From Circinella umbellata (lineage: Eukaryota > Mucoromycota > Mucoromycetes > Mucorales > Lichtheimiaceae): a DNA stretch of 64,000 nucleotides. Both the position numbers and the translations under genes were made by a program. Positions 12,801-25,484 of the stretch are shown here, piece by piece (the stretch's first letter is position 1; every line of letters begins with the position of its first letter). The stretch covers positions 248,001-312,000 of the forward strand of contig JAIWNF010000030.1 of assembly GCA_025093555.1 (NCBI GenBank), written 5' to 3'. The notes below the pieces were generated by a model. It worked only from the letters and a program-made list of their open reading frames with translations. It was not told the DNA's origin and did no database searches.

Positions 12801-15561
12801 CAGCAATAAAAACTGTAGAGGTTGTTAATAGAAGAAACTTTTGAGTCGCTCTGCGCCATCGTGGCGGGGAGCACGTGCAGGAACCCACTCGGGCGGCTAA
12901 CTCATCTTAACTTACAATATATGAATTATGAACAATAATGTTAACATACACCAAATACAAATAAACAAGACAAAATTATGGAAAAATCAGCTTTTAAGAT
13001 AAGATTTCTTTGAAAAAAAAAATGGCACATGAGTATAGTATAACCCCAGTGAGTTTACGTATTTGGAAAATACTAGTGTTTTATGCATATGATACAATCA
13101 GGAGTATTAATACCCAATGATCCTGTCGTGACATTTAGACATTGTAGAAATAATAGCCATTATTTTCAAATGAATCTTATATGCTTTTCTCAAATACACA
13201 CATGTTGTTGTAGACTGATGACATAGATCCGAGTCTCCACAATAGCTTTCTAACATTGTTGTTACTCTATTGGGATTATGTGTACCATTCTGGAACTGCT
13301 AGCATGTAATAATGATAACAACATGAATAGCTAAAACATCCTCTTTATTATCGTGCTTTTCAAAATAGATTTTATTATTACATTTTTTAATGTGATTGTC
13401 TACATATTAGTTGTTCAATGGAATGTATTAGCATTATAAGAAGTATCAGTGTATGTTTTCTACACAAGTGATTTGAATACGTAAGATGGAATTTTAAAAA
13501 AAGAACTTGGTAATTAAAAAGGTAAAAAAATCAACAGTTACAAAGTTTATGTAGTACGAGTATGTATAAATAATCAAATAAGCTACTACCATTATTATTG
13601 CTGTTGTTGCTTGTTGTTAGCAATATAATGTAGAGCTGTTTTCTAAAATACGTAAGTGTTTATTAGTTATTATGTTCTAGTGAATAAAAATGTTGTTCAT
13701 AGTAGAAAGCAAAAAGTATCAATTAACTTATCATATATCTTTTATATCTACTATAATATTTATAATAATATGAAACATTATATAAGACATTACCCAGCCT
13801 AATTATTTTTTGCATCATCATTTTTTCAAAAGTTTCATATGAACCCTTCTTGTTTATATTATTCATTAGGTGCATTTTACTTTCGCACTAATATGATAAA
13901 GTTGTTCTACCTAGTTATACGATATTAACATCCATATAACTAGACTCTTCTTTATTTTAGACAAAAGGCAATAATATATTATTCTGTATATAATAAATAA
14001 CCTTTCTTTCTTTCTTAACTATTATGCGCATAATAGACACACTACTATTTATCTCTTTCTCCCCCCCCCCACAAAAAAGGGGGTGGACTATTTATTTAAT
14101 ATAACCTTTTTCTATAGAACTACGTGCGGCAACTTTAGTAATATAAGGAAATTTACTTTGCTAAGAGTGAATACGTTTTCATCTTGAACGTAAGAAAAAA
14201 AAGAGGCTTTTACGTGTCTGTGGCACGAGGACTGTGTGTGGTACAAGCTAAAGTGTTTCAACACATACAAGAATACCCCACCTAGTTTTTTTTTTTTTAT
14301 TTTTACTTAGTATCTTATGACATTGATGGTCTGGAATTACCTCAAATGGCCGAATCCCCTTGTTATAAATGTAGACAAATATCTATTTGATCGTTTTTAG
14401 CTGAGTGATAGATAACAGTTGTAAATCACTGGACTATTATTTATTTATTTATTTTATTCTTTCAATTGATCCAGAAGTCCTGCTTTAATTTTGATCCCTG
14501 ACTATATATATCTTTTGAAAGGAAAGCATTTTGCCAACGAAAAAGATTCTCGAGTTACATTTTTACATCACAGGGTATATAATTATCGTCATGTGTCGTC
14601 ATCTCACTACTTTATGTTCTTTTAATTATGCAGTACATATTTATTATCCCAATAATTCGGCTTTCATGTTATTTACTTTTACTTACGTGTATAAGATAAT
14701 TAAAAGAAAGTAGTTGGAAGGTATACTGCTTATTTATAAATAATAATGACCTTTTTTTTTTAATATCACGTTGACATTATGCTGTTGTTTACAATGATGG
14801 TATTTTTAAGCTCATAAAGTATATGAATTATTATTCTAGAAGACTGAGCCTTTCGCTACCTGTGTATATGTAAATAATAATATTAAAAAGTGGGGTAGGG
14901 GGAGAGAATTAAGATAAAAAATAAACGTTATATACGTCAACGTTTTTTTTGAATAAGTAGGGGGTGGGACAATTCAAATTTGAAAACGCAAAATCGGAGT
15001 TGTTTTCGGTGGACCGGCCCGATTATCTCACAGACACAAACACAGAGATTACTATTTACAAGCATATTCACATGGATATATTAATCTTCGCAAAAGTTTG
15101 TCGAATAAGGGTATACAGCGGCGCAAAATTTGAATAAAAAAAGATTGTTATCGATCGCGTGCTTTTACATTGCTTTTATTCTAAATCTTGTGTGATTTGA
15201 CGAGAATAATAATACAAGGTAATTGGTTACGTACTTGTAAAAAAAAATAAAGAAAAAAAAAACATGACCCTTATGATAGAAAATAATAAGACAAATAGAT
15301 GTAGGATGGAGGCAATAAAAGTACATCGGGGGGAGGGGGTCACGAACATCTTATTTTTTTCAACGCCAATGATATACTACTCTAGAAAAATATAAATAAG
15401 AGCCAAGAAAATAAGAAATTATTGACACCTTTTTTTTTTTGGATTATCAAAATCTATTGTATTTTATTTTATTACATATTGTTATTTACATAGAATATAT
15501 ACATATATATATACAAAGTCCTCTTTTTTATTATCTTCACAATTAATTATTATGAGAAATC
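9850..15561. other. Gene-poor region, 5.7 kb
   Basis: Long spacer between a minus-strand gene and the start of the zinc-finger gene, so it holds at least two promoters. Short tandem A/T runs and poly-C/G patches (14062-14083, 15328-15340) recur. Two stretches are less AT-rich than their surroundings: 10240-10900, with a stop-riddled but otherwise protein-like minus-strand frame, and 12600-12900, with an 86-codon frame. A CGG-N8-CCG palindrome lies at 9952-9965, about 100 bp upstream of the preceding gene. I see no tRNA, snRNA or transposon ends. Confidence 0.55.
12599..12859 (-). CDS. Possible 86-residue two-pass membrane protein, unrecognised
   Basis: An uninterrupted frame beginning MAQSDSKVSS has two hydrophobic stretches, FYCWCHILLPLLLSS and FMIGMLTFFFFSIILF, separated by a polar loop with GNKKMSGENPK. 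The start lies just below a less AT-rich block that includes a CACGTG box at about 12870-12875. Another ATG five codons upstream is in the same frame. No family is recognised and no splice pattern supports it. It may be a real small membrane protein or a chance frame in a region of decayed sequence. Confidence 0.25.
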   Translation of the reverse strand: MAQSDSKVSSINNLYSFYCWCHILLPLLLSSCSLTPSTKPLYLVFFTTLTSATENAYSGNKKMSGENPKLFMIGMLTFFFFSIILF

Positions 15562-17309
15562 ATGTTACAACCTGCTCCATTGCACCACAACCATCCTGAT
15601 ATTTCCTCTTCTTCGAGTGAAATAATAAATAAATTTCAACTCGAACACTATTATAATATGGATCTGATTAATTACAACATGGATCTTCCTACCGATATTT
15701 CCGTAGAAGCCTCTACCAGTAGAAAAGGAAAAACGCCGACGAAGATGACTGGATTATCTTCAGAAGATGGAAATTCAGAGGGTTCTTTTTATACTAACAG
15801 CAATAACAACAAAACTGGAACCTTTTCAAGTACCCATTTGCTAAACAATTCTCAAGCCACTCTTTCTACCACTACTGCTAATGCAAAAGGATGTATTTCT
15901 TCTTGCGGCAGTAAATATCTTGAAGATTTTCTTACTTATCAAGCTTTCGACAAACCTACTAGAAGCGATGGATTGGAAACAAAAAAAATGGTACAACAAT
16001 CTTCTCCACAAACCATGAAGAACTCGCCTTCTATTTTTCAAGGTTACGACAACATCGATCCATTTCTTTATGAAACAAATGATCATGGGGTATCGTTACA
16101 GCAACAACAAGAACAAGAAGAGTACAATGAACCTATTTCCAATACATCTTGCTCTCCCGTATGTATTTACACATTACTATTACAAGGGGAAAAAATATAC
16201 ACAAAAAGGTTATTTAGTGGATCATTTTTAAAAACTAATAAAACTTTGTAATATAATGATATCAGATACCAATAAATCGACAAGAAGCTCAGTATAATAA
16301 TATGAATTATCAACAGCAAGAATCATCCTTCTGGTCCATGTTTTATAATTACAATTTAAATCAAACACCTTGTTTGTCATCTACCTTATCCTATTCTCTC
16401 TCCTCAATTATGGATGGTTGTGATATGTTAAACTTTGATCAGCAGGTAGAAATGTCTACTCCCACAACTAAAACAACAACAACAACAATGACATCACCCG
16501 CCATAGTAAAAGATAGTACAAATGGTTTTGAGGAATCACCAATGATGTTGGATTTTCAGAAAACAGCAACCTCGGGAACTAGTAGTAATAATAACGATAT
16601 AAATAATACAGCAGTTCCCCCATCTTTTTCATCCTATATCAACATGTTGCATAGAGACAATAATTCTTTTTCTTCTTTTGATTCTTCTTTAACACCCGAT
16701 ACACCGTCAACACATGTTACTCTTCCAAATTATTCTGTTATTCCTCAAGAAGATATATCTTTGTCTTCACCTAGAAAATCAGACATGATAACAACAACAC
16801 TAAAGGAAAAAGAAAAGCCAAATTACTATAATCAACCAATGACGCCGTTATCGTCTTGTTATACTAGCACAAGTACTACTAATACTAGTTTAACTTTTCA
16901 TGCGCAAAGTAACAATAACAACAACAATATTTCACTAAGCCAGTATACAAATAACAAGCCGATTAAAATCGCACCCTACTCGCCATCACTATCCGAACGA
17001 AATGGAAATCAAAGTAACCAACGTTTCATTAAACATCAACACCAAATGACAGAAAGTGACACAACAACAACAACAACAACAACAAGAAGAACAACAGTAG
17101 CGGTAAAGAAAAGAAAATATAGTGAAAGTCCTCCTTGTGGTAACTGTGGTAAAAAGTTTACGAGAGGCATAGATCTTACAAGACATAAAAAAACAGTTCA
17201 TAATCATTTAAAAAAATATAAATGTCATGAATGTGGTCGACCTTTCTCACGCCATGATTCTTTATTAAGACATGAACGAAATATAAAAGATTGTCGTCCT
17301 TCTTGTTGA
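15562..17309 (+). CDS. C2H2 zinc-finger transcription factor
   Basis: Two exons (15562-16158, 16266-17309) give 546 residues. Almost the whole protein is Ser/Thr/Asn/Gln-rich and likely disordered. The DNA-binding part is at the very C-terminus: a basic KKRKY stretch, then finger 1 from C490 (CGNCGKKFTRGIDLTRHKK, C-x2-C-x12-H-x4-H) and finger 2 from C519 (CHECGRPFSRHDSLLRH). Finger 2 ends H-x6-C rather than H-x3-5-H, so it is C2HC. The two fingers are joined by a short linker. Such a pair at the C-terminus is common in fungal regulators. The target is unknown. A very long upstream non-coding region and a pyrimidine-rich leader suggest complex regulation. Confidence 0.85.
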
Positions 17310-19209
17310 TCCAATGTGTAGTTTGGATGATTTAACAAAAGAAATCTATATATTTCCAATTGGTTTTCTTTTTTTTTTTGTTTACGTAGTTTATGCTCAA
17401 AATAGCTTATTATAATGACCTTCTACTTTCTTTTGTCTTTTTTTTTTCATTTAGAATAGTGTATTGCAATTAGAATTGTTTACTATATAATAATAGCAAT
17501 AATAATAATTTATTTAAAAAACTTTTATTTATTATGTATCATCTTAATTACATTTGATAAATCACAAGATTTTTGGATATATATTTACTTGAGTTTTCGC
17601 ACACCCCCGGGGTTTCCTCTCTCCCTTTCTCTTGTCACTTTTTATAAATATTTTGATATGTTTATTATGATTATTTACATGATCTTATGTGAATTTAGAT
17701 ACAATGACACATGTATATAAATAAAAAGGCGGATCGATTAATTCTTGATTTGTTACTTATAGTCAACACTAATCCCCTCTCTGCCCGCCTCGTCAACGGA
17801 ATCAAAATAAAAAAAAAATCTGCTGCTCCAAAAAGTGAATATCTCAAACAGTTTAAACTTTCTCCTTGATTTATTAAATGTGATATAAATAAATACGCAG
17901 TAAGAATGGATCGCCTGACATGGCTTTAGCGTAACAAATAGCAGTTTTATTAGAAAAAAAGACTACATGTAGTACAAGGATATTATTGAATAGGCTTTTT
18001 CCTTTTTTAGAATTTCTTTTCCATGCATGAAAAAAAGGCAAAAAAAAAAAAAAAAAAGATCAGCAGATCATATAAATCAACTAACCCTAGAAGAGAATTT
18101 CTATTCTTTTTAATGACATATAGAATGTTTAAAATTTTTCACCGGCGGTCCGGTAATGATTCTTTAAACGCCAACCCTATTTGTATGCAGTGATGATAGT
18201 GCCCTTTTTTGGTCATTCCTAAGAGCTTGTTGTAACTTTATTTTTCAGCTAGTACAAGAATATGAACCGGCATTATTATTACTCAAACAAAAAGATCCAA
18301 CTACATAATAGACAAAAAGTGAACTACTTTGAATCGTAACCGTTCCTATTTATTGTTCCTAGTATAAATGGTGGCTGAAAATTGACCATCGATGCAATTG
18401 AAATTTCTCATCCGACACTCCTACATCATGAAACTACAATGAGTTATTATTTTTTCTTTAAGACCGAAATCGCGATAAACAATGGAAACACATGACGTCA
18501 AATAAACCTTTTTTTAATTCGTTTATCAAAAAAAAACATAGTACGTAAGCAAAACGATCGAGATGAAGAAGTATTTACGGAGCAATCGAAGGGAGAAAAA
18601 AATTAAATAGGTACAATGTCTTTAGAATAACATAACCAAAAAAAAACATTATGGATCATCCAATTCTAGCTTATTCTCAAGATCGTCATCGATTCAGTCA
18701 AATGAGAAGTCATTCACACAAAGAAGGGACTCAGCATCTCCAACCTTTTGTTGTTGTTTTTTTTTGTCGTCTCCTGTCACCACGTTATTCTCACCACATT
18801 TTTTTTCTAACTCTGAAGATTCTTAATTCCTTATTTTTTATATGTGTGTAAAATGGTTTCTTTTAATATATCGCAAAAGCGATTCTATGTCCCAGTCAAT
18901 CCAATCTTTCCATTAAATAAATGACACTGATACATCACTCTTACGTTGCTCATAATTATTTCTCTCTCCCGCTACTTTTCTACCACATTCATTATACATA
19001 AAAAAAAAGCAGCTAAAAAGTTAAATGAATTCATGGAAGTTGAAAGAATGGAATAGTAATAATAAAATTAAATGGACCAATTGTTGTGAATTTCCTATAA
19101 TTTTTTGTTATAGATTATATGTGTAACATTTATCTCTTTACCCTTTTTTCTTTATTTTATTTATTCTTTGGTCTTTTCTTTTTTTTTTTTTTATTCTTTA
19201 TTATCAATA
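17310..19209. other. Intergenic, 1.9 kb, with a doubtful ORF
   Basis: Spacer between two plus-strand genes. It holds an ACCGG-N4-CCGGT palindrome at 18141-18154 and a coding-like stretch after an acceptor-like sequence at about 18248-18307, which ends in TAA after some 20 codons. There is also an ATG frame at 18651-18851 starting MDHPILAYSQDRHRFSQM that soon runs into low-complexity T-rich sequence. None can be tied into a gene with confidence. Confidence 0.45.
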
Positions 19210-20086
19210 ATGTATAAACGTATTCAACATAGTTCTATCATGAACCAACATTATAACAGTCAACAAGAACAACAAGAAGATTATAACAATAGACGACATC
19301 GTAAGCAAATGAAATTTAATATGCAAATTAATTATCAGTCCTTACACACCAAAGGTATAAGCTCTATACTGTCATTTCCAAAAAACAATTGACATGTTCT
19401 AATGTTGGGCTTCCATCAATATAGAACAACCTCCATTAAAATTCTTAACTTGTGTGTTTTGTAAAATGGTAAATAATTCTACATTGTTAATTATTAAATA
19501 ATGGAAAGAGATTCATTTAATTGACAACCTTCTAAAATATAGGAAAAATCTGTAAAAGAATTTAGTGAAATGCAAGTGGCAAAGGTGACTCTATACTCTA
19601 TTTGAAAAAAAAAAAGCTTGAGAAATAAACAATTAACTTTTTTTTTTTTTGGTTGTTTTAATACAGGCCACCTATAATTGTAATTTGAATTTTTTTTTTT
19701 TTAGTGTAACTCAAAAAAATATGTGTCAAAAAAAGAAACTAATATATTATTATTTATCAAAGTATATGCACCTTCTTTATCAAGTAGTAACTCAAAGTAT
19801 ATCTCATGTCTCAATTGCACCGATATTCAACAAAAGACATTAAAATGTTTCAAATGTCTTAGAACCAAACAATTAAATGGATTCTCGAAGGTAATAGAAT
19901 AAGGAATAATATTATATATATCACTAGTTGAATAATATTTTTTTTTTTTTTTTATATTTCAAGTATCAAAAAAAACAAGGTGACAAAGCTCGATGTCACG
20001 AATGCATGAAGAAAAGAAATGAGGAAGACGTAAACGATTCCGAACCATCCTATTCTTCTGATGAAGAATGGGATGATTATTTATAA
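19210..20086 (+). CDS. Stc1-domain protein (RNAi-heterochromatin link type)
   Basis: Six short exons (19210-19354, 19425-19468, 19543-19584, 19667-19679, 19763-19890, 19964-20086) join in frame to 164 residues. The core is a cysteine-rich domain with four CxxC pairs: LTCVFCKMEKSVKEFSE, YISCLNCTD, LKCFKCLRTKQLNGFSK and ARCHECMKK. The repeated C-x2-C...K-x3-FS pattern is that of the Stc1 domain. In fission yeast, Stc1 bridges Argonaute/RITS to the CLRC histone H3K9 methyltransferase. A Gln/Asn/Arg-rich N-terminus and an acidic, Ser-rich tail (SDEEWDDYL) flank it. Exon 4 is only 13 nt; it was chosen because it is the only join that restores the domain. The family call is by pattern; a role in RNAi here is inference. 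Confidence 0.72.
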
Positions 20087-21573
20087 GTATTATTTATATT
20101 TCGTTTTGAAGGTAAATCATTCTTCTTGATGATGTTTTCTTTCAGTCAATAAATATATACTGACTTTATTTTTTTTTCAGCTGCATACATATTTACCTTT
20201 AATGGAATTCCCAAGTTATAGATTATAATATAAAAAAAATAATGGAAAGAAGAACAAAAAACTATGAATAGAATACAAAAAGAAGAAAAAAAAATCTTGG
20301 CAAATCTACAATATAAACATTTACATTATTTTATTCCTTCCTCCAAAAATAGTGATAACATTTTTTTTCAAAAGAATTACAACTCCGGTCTTTATTATGG
20401 TTTTTTTGTTTATTTAAATGCTGCTTTATTTTGAAAGCTTCATGACAACTTGAAGCATTTTAATTTGATTATTTGAACTTGTTTTTTTTTTCTTTTACAA
20501 GAGGATTTTCTGTACCCACTCATATAAATAGAGTACTTTCTTTCTTATCCAAACATTCAATAAACGTGACACAAAGCTGTGGGATGGAGAATTAAAAAAA
20601 AAAAAAAAGAGGAGGGGCGAAGCAACAAAAATAAGGGAAAAAATATGTGTGCGGACATTTAAAAAAGTTACCATTTTCAATAATAATTTTATTTTTTTAC
20701 TATTTATGATTCTCCCCCTTTTTTTTTTTTTTACTATTGAAAAAAAATAATAAGAATAGTAGTAAGTAACAGTAATAAGAAGAAGAAGACGAAGAAGAAG
20801 AAGAATATATATATATATATAGTAGTTTCTTTTGGGATAATATTACTAATATCATTATTATTTATACTATAAATATTTTATAAAATAATAAATTTTTTGG
20901 ATAAGATAGAAGATTCTTTTTGATTACCAGGTCCTGGATTTGGTTAACCGATTCTCTTTTTAAACTTTTTATAATGCTTTAGTTTTTATCTTGGAGACAA
21001 TAACAAGTGTGTGTGTGTGTGTGCGTTGTGAAACAAAGAAAAAGAAAAGTTACTACTAACTTTTTTTATATTTAAGCATTTCTTAATGAACCTTTTTTTT
21101 TATTTAATAAACATTATCAGTATTAAAAAACTACTGAAAAAAAAAATGAAAGAGGAAGGGGGGGTAAGAGTTCTGGAATAGAAATAAAAAAAAAAAGTGG
21201 CTCAATTATATATGTATATATATATATATCACTAAAAATAAACCTTTTGTACGCCTTTAAATTTGTACACCCAAATAAACCTATTATTCAAAGTTTTTTT
21301 TTTTTGCTGCTGCTGCTGCTGATCCCATCTCCCCTTTGTATAATAAACTCCTGCTCTATCCCTTATTTTTTTTTTATCAAATTTATTTTACTTGTTTTTC
21401 ACTCGTTTTTTTTTTCTTTTTCTTCTTCTTTTCACACTTTAAAAAAAAAAGGGAAGGACTTTCTTCTTTTTATATATACCCCCCAACTTTTGTAACTTAG
21501 CAACCATATAAAATACAACGACAACGAAAAGAAGCATATCACTATAGCAACAACCAAAAAAAATAAATAAACT
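20087..21573. other. Intergenic/promoter region, 1.5 kb
   Basis: Very AT-rich spacer with an AAG/GAAGAA microsatellite running into TA repeats (20765-20821), a GT repeat (21006-21023), CTG triplets (21307-21320) and long poly-A and poly-T runs. It is the likely 3' region of the Stc1-type gene plus the promoter of the tetraspanin. No ORF with coding character was found. Confidence 0.6.
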
Positions 21574-23086
21574 ATGACGAGTCACGAAATGGGTCATTTG
21601 CCCTTACCTACACAAAATACATCACAAACTCGTCATTCGTCTGAACCCAACTCACCTTGGGATTCAGTTGAAGATCTTCCAGAACCCGTTTTACCTTGGA
21701 TGAAATCAGAATCGCGTCAATCGTTTGGTGCTAGTTCTCGTAGTTCTGTTGAGTCGGGTAGTTTACACGTAGTAAAACGTTATCAACCCAATACTGATCA
21801 AAAGAAACGACAAATTTGGACTGCTCGTAAATGGTGGATTTTATTCGCTAATGCAATTGTAAATATATATATATATATATATATATCTTGGATTGAAGAG
21901 AAGGGGGGGAAGAAATCAGTATCCTATTTGTATGATTTATGAACATATATTAAGGAAGAAGAAATAGAGATAGATGATTCTAATCAATCTTTTATCTATT
22001 TTTTATTCTAGTTATTCTGTTATGGTCTTGGTATCTTACTTTTGGCTCTCTTGACATTCTTTAAACGTAAGGGGGAAAATAGATACTATTTTTTTTTTTG
22101 GCGATTTTGAAAACAAATCATATTAACATACATTAAAAAAAATAATCTTTTGCATTGTCTATGGATGAAAAATAGTTTATCAACGTGCTGATGTTGTAAT
22201 TGTTGGTGAACGAATGATTCTTAACTGTAAGCAAATATCAGATATATATATATATATATACCTCCATAGAGACTAATTAATACATTATATTTTATTTTAC
22301 CATAGTGATTACGGCTACTGGTGTTATCTGTTTATTCACATCTATTTTGGGCTTTACGGGTATCATGTTAAATAATCGAGCTGTTCTTACATTTTATAAT
22401 CTTTTCTTATGGGCATGCTTTGGTATGATTGCTGCTATTGGTTATGTAGCTTATCGTAAATCGAAATGGAATATTGAGGTAAAAAAAAACAAATAATTAA
22501 ACATTGGGCTTGGGGAAGGGGAAGGGGGGAAATAAGTTTAACTAAGCCTCGTTATATAATATATTGGTTTTTATAGGGTAAATTATCATATCAATGGCAT
22601 TATGATCTTACTTCCGATGGAAGAGCAAGAATTCAAGCTAATGTAAGCATAAAAAAAAAAAAAAAACCTTGACATAGCCACATCTTTTCTTCTCTATATT
22701 TAAAAAATCTAACTCACTCTATACAATTTTATTAAAAAAAAAATTACATATAGCTTCATTGTTGTGGTTATAAACAATTTACTGATTTCCATGAACGTTC
22801 CAACAAATGTTTCCCTCGTACATTATTACCTGGTTGTCGATTCAAATATCAAGAATTTACAAAAGAAGCTTTAAAAATTACTTGGATTGTTGCCTTTTCT
22901 TTACTTCCACTTCATATTTTTGTTCTCGTTACCGCTTTACTTTGTTCAAATCATATTAATCGTCAATTTGGTAAGAACTTACCTCCTAAAATCTATCGTT
23001 TGGATTATCAAGGTATTGTTGCTGGTACACCTACTGGTAGTTCAGTTAATTTACATCGTGATGGTTTACAACAAAGAAATCTTTAA
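21574..23086 (+). CDS. Tetraspanin family protein
   Basis: Six exons (21574-21858, 22012-22066, 22176-22226, 22306-22478, 22577-22642, 22754-23086) give 320 residues with four membrane segments. A polar Ser-rich N-terminus of about 85 residues precedes TM1 (ILFANAI...LFCYGLGILLLALLTFF). TM2 (LITATGVICLFTSILGFTG) and TM3 (LTFYNLFLWACFGMIAAIG) follow. A large extracellular loop contains the diagnostic LHCCGY motif with further cysteines at NKCFP and PGCRF. TM4 is TWIVAFSLLPLHIFVLVTAL. The CCG motif and loop cysteines place it in the tetraspanin superfamily; these organise membrane microdomains and, in some fungi, hyphal or infection structures. The subfamily is not clear. Confidence 0.88.
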
Positions 23087-23520
23087 AAAAAAAAAAGAAG
23101 AAAGGGATATACATGCTCTCTCTCTCTCTCTCTTTTTTTTTAGGTTGTAGTTCCATGTTTCGAGTATCATCTATTTCTTCTCATCATGTTGATTTAGTAT
23201 ATAATTCTTTCTCTCTATCTCTTTTCCTTTCTCACACATACATATATATTTTAAAGTTGATTGAACAACGATTCTTTTCTTTATTTTTTGTTTTATATTC
23301 ATTTTTTTTATTTAAAAAACATTTATATATATATATATATATATAAACAATTCCCTTTCCCCCCCTCCTAATCCACTCTTGCTAATAAATATACATACGC
23401 AAAATAATTATATATTTTTCCCAAATTGAGCAAAAACAATAACAATTTCATCATAATGAAAAGAATTCAATCTCACTTTTTTTTTTTTACTTCTTTTTCT
23501 CTTTTATATAAAAAAAAATT

Positions 23521-23671
23521 ATGCGTTTTATATCTCGAACCAAAGTAGAAAATATACTCAGTTTAACATTAAATGGAATCAATATATTATTTTGTCTACT
23601 TGTTATTGCAGCATGTATATATAAATGTATTCAAGCCGAATTTTCTGTTATAGTCATGTGTATTTATGGAG

Positions 23672-23713
<42 letters not shown>

Positions 23714-24352
23714 TGGGTTTATTTGTTTATTTATTATTAATAATAATAATAATATATTTATTATGTAGAATCATAGCAGCATTATTAGTTATTAATGAAA
23801 TGAAAGCTATTGAAATCTCTTTAACGTATGCTTATTTCTTAGCAACTTATCGTGGTCGAAGTTTAATATTTATTTTGTAAGTTTTGAACAATTATTTTTT
23901 ATAATAATCATAATAATAATACTAATATACTAATGAATAATAAATATAAGCTTCGGTTGTCTTATTTTAGATAAAAGTATTCTTAATATTGTTGCAGGAA
24001 CATTAAATTTATCATTAGGTTTAGTTTATATGATCATGTCTTTTATTATACCCTCTTTTCCACCACCTAATCCTATATCTATCAATTGGCAAAATTGGAA
24101 AGATTTTTCTGCAGAAGGACTTGATCTTGCAAGACCCAAACATTTATCTGTTGAGGTGAGATTCTTTTTCTTCTTCTTCTTTATTATTATATATAGAAAG
24201 AAAGTTAAATAATAATCTATCTCTTTTATATATATATATAGAGTCATGTAGCTATTCGATTAAAATCACCTCCACCACCAGCAACACCCCAACATCATCA
24301 TGTTCCAGAAGATGATGTAACTATGAACAGTCCTTTTCGAAATCCATATTAA
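23521..24352 (+). CDS. COPI-associated/Tvp15-like Golgi membrane protein
   Basis: Four exons (23521-23672, 23769-23876, 23951-24155, 24242-24352) give 191 residues with four hydrophobic segments: ILFCLLVIAACIY, FSVIVMCIYGGIIAALLVI, SLIFILFGCLIL and LGLVYMIMSFIIP. The pattern of a short loop with YFLATYRGRSLIFIL and a Pro-rich cytosolic tail (SPPPPATPQHHHVPED) resembles the COPI-associated/Tvp15 family of small Golgi four-pass proteins. That family is tied to vesicle transport but poorly understood. Intron 1 contains an (AAT)n run. The assignment rests on topology and the RGR motif, so it is tentative. It is convergent with PEX11. Confidence 0.55.
23674..23712. repeat. (AAT)n microsatellite in intron 1 of the Tvp15-like gene
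   Basis: About 13 trinucleotides starting right at the donor site, within an intron of under 100 bp. Confidence 0.9.
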
Positions 24353-24608
24353 TTCTTATTCAAAATAAAAGCAAGTAGTGTATCATGATAAATAATAACA
24401 ATAAATATATATATATGTATAATAAAGTATAGTAAAAACTATATGAACGAAATCAAAAAAAAAATAAGAGAGAAAGAGAAATACACAATAATGAGAACAG
24501 AAAGGATGAAATGCTTGAATTGATTTGAGAATGGGGGGGGGGAAATAATGAAGAGGAAGACGGGGGGATGGGGAATATACATATAATATAAATGGGATAT
24601 TTTGTTTT

Positions 24609-25484
24609 TTATGCAGTTGATGCTGCAATCTTTCTCCATAATTTATAACCTGATATAGATCCACTAAAGAAACCAGACCATGCTTGAACACCACTTGAAA
24701 ATGAAGGTTGCCAAATATCACATCCTGATAAATTAAATATGAAATATTTAGTTTTAGATTCAAAATCAACTTTAAAAATCCAAGATTACTTACCACAAAA
24801 TACACCATCCATAATTAATTTAACAATTGAAATTTGTGTTGTAAATATTTTTTCATTCAAAGTATCGACATCATGTATACTTTGTTGCGAACGTAATTCT
24901 TGTAATGATTGAACATTTTCATGTAAATCATGTAAAATACCAGCAAACCAACAATAAATAGCAATAAATTCTGCTTTTTTACCTAATTGTTGGTTGACGA
25001 GACCCATTTTATAAAAACAAAAAATATCATCGGCCAAGGTATTTCCCACTTCATTTAATAAGAAACAACTTTTCATTAAATTTGGATTTGAAAAGCCTAA
25101 TTCTCGGATAGGTCCCATAAAGAGTCCCACACGTAAAAGCTTGCGCGTCATGGAAAATTGACTGACCATAGGAGACCAGGTTTTGGCCTGCACAAGTTTA
25201 TAATGAAGTAAGATCTTGAATAAATATTGAAAGAACTTGATGGTTTTGTCACGACCATCTAATTCTTTTAAGAATCTTAAAAAGATGCGTATAAAGTGAT
25301 TGAGTTTTTGAGTATTTGACAGTCGGGGTAGTGTTGACAAAAGTGTAAATTTTTTTTTCTCATTGGTTTCTGATTCTAATTCTTTTTGTTGTTTGAGTGT
25401 GGGTATGGGTGTTGTAGGAGAATGAGCACGCGGTGGTGAAGGAATAGGAGTAGGTAAGGAATTATGTTGTGAAATGATGGACAT
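24609..25484 (-). CDS. PEX11: Peroxisomal biogenesis factor 11 family
   Basis: Peroxisomal membrane elongation and division protein. Two exons (25484-24794, 24724-24609) give 268 residues. A Pro/Ser-rich N-terminus is followed by the family core: LNHFIRIFLRFLKELDGRDK, FFQYLFKILLHY, and FSMTRKLLRVGLFMGPIREL, which matches the Pex11 amphipathic-helix and KLLRxGxF region. The C-terminus, GVQAWSGFFSGSISGYKLW, fits the last membrane-associated helix. The frame stays open upstream to an ATG at 25736. That extension would add a hydrophobic stretch encoded by pyrimidine-rich, leader-like DNA, so the start at 25484 is preferred. The length and motifs are closest to fungal PEX11/PEX11C-type proteins. 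Confidence 0.87.

Noticed and set aside
21307..21320. CTG triplet repeat
   Set aside because: Only five units, in a non-coding leader; nothing unusual.
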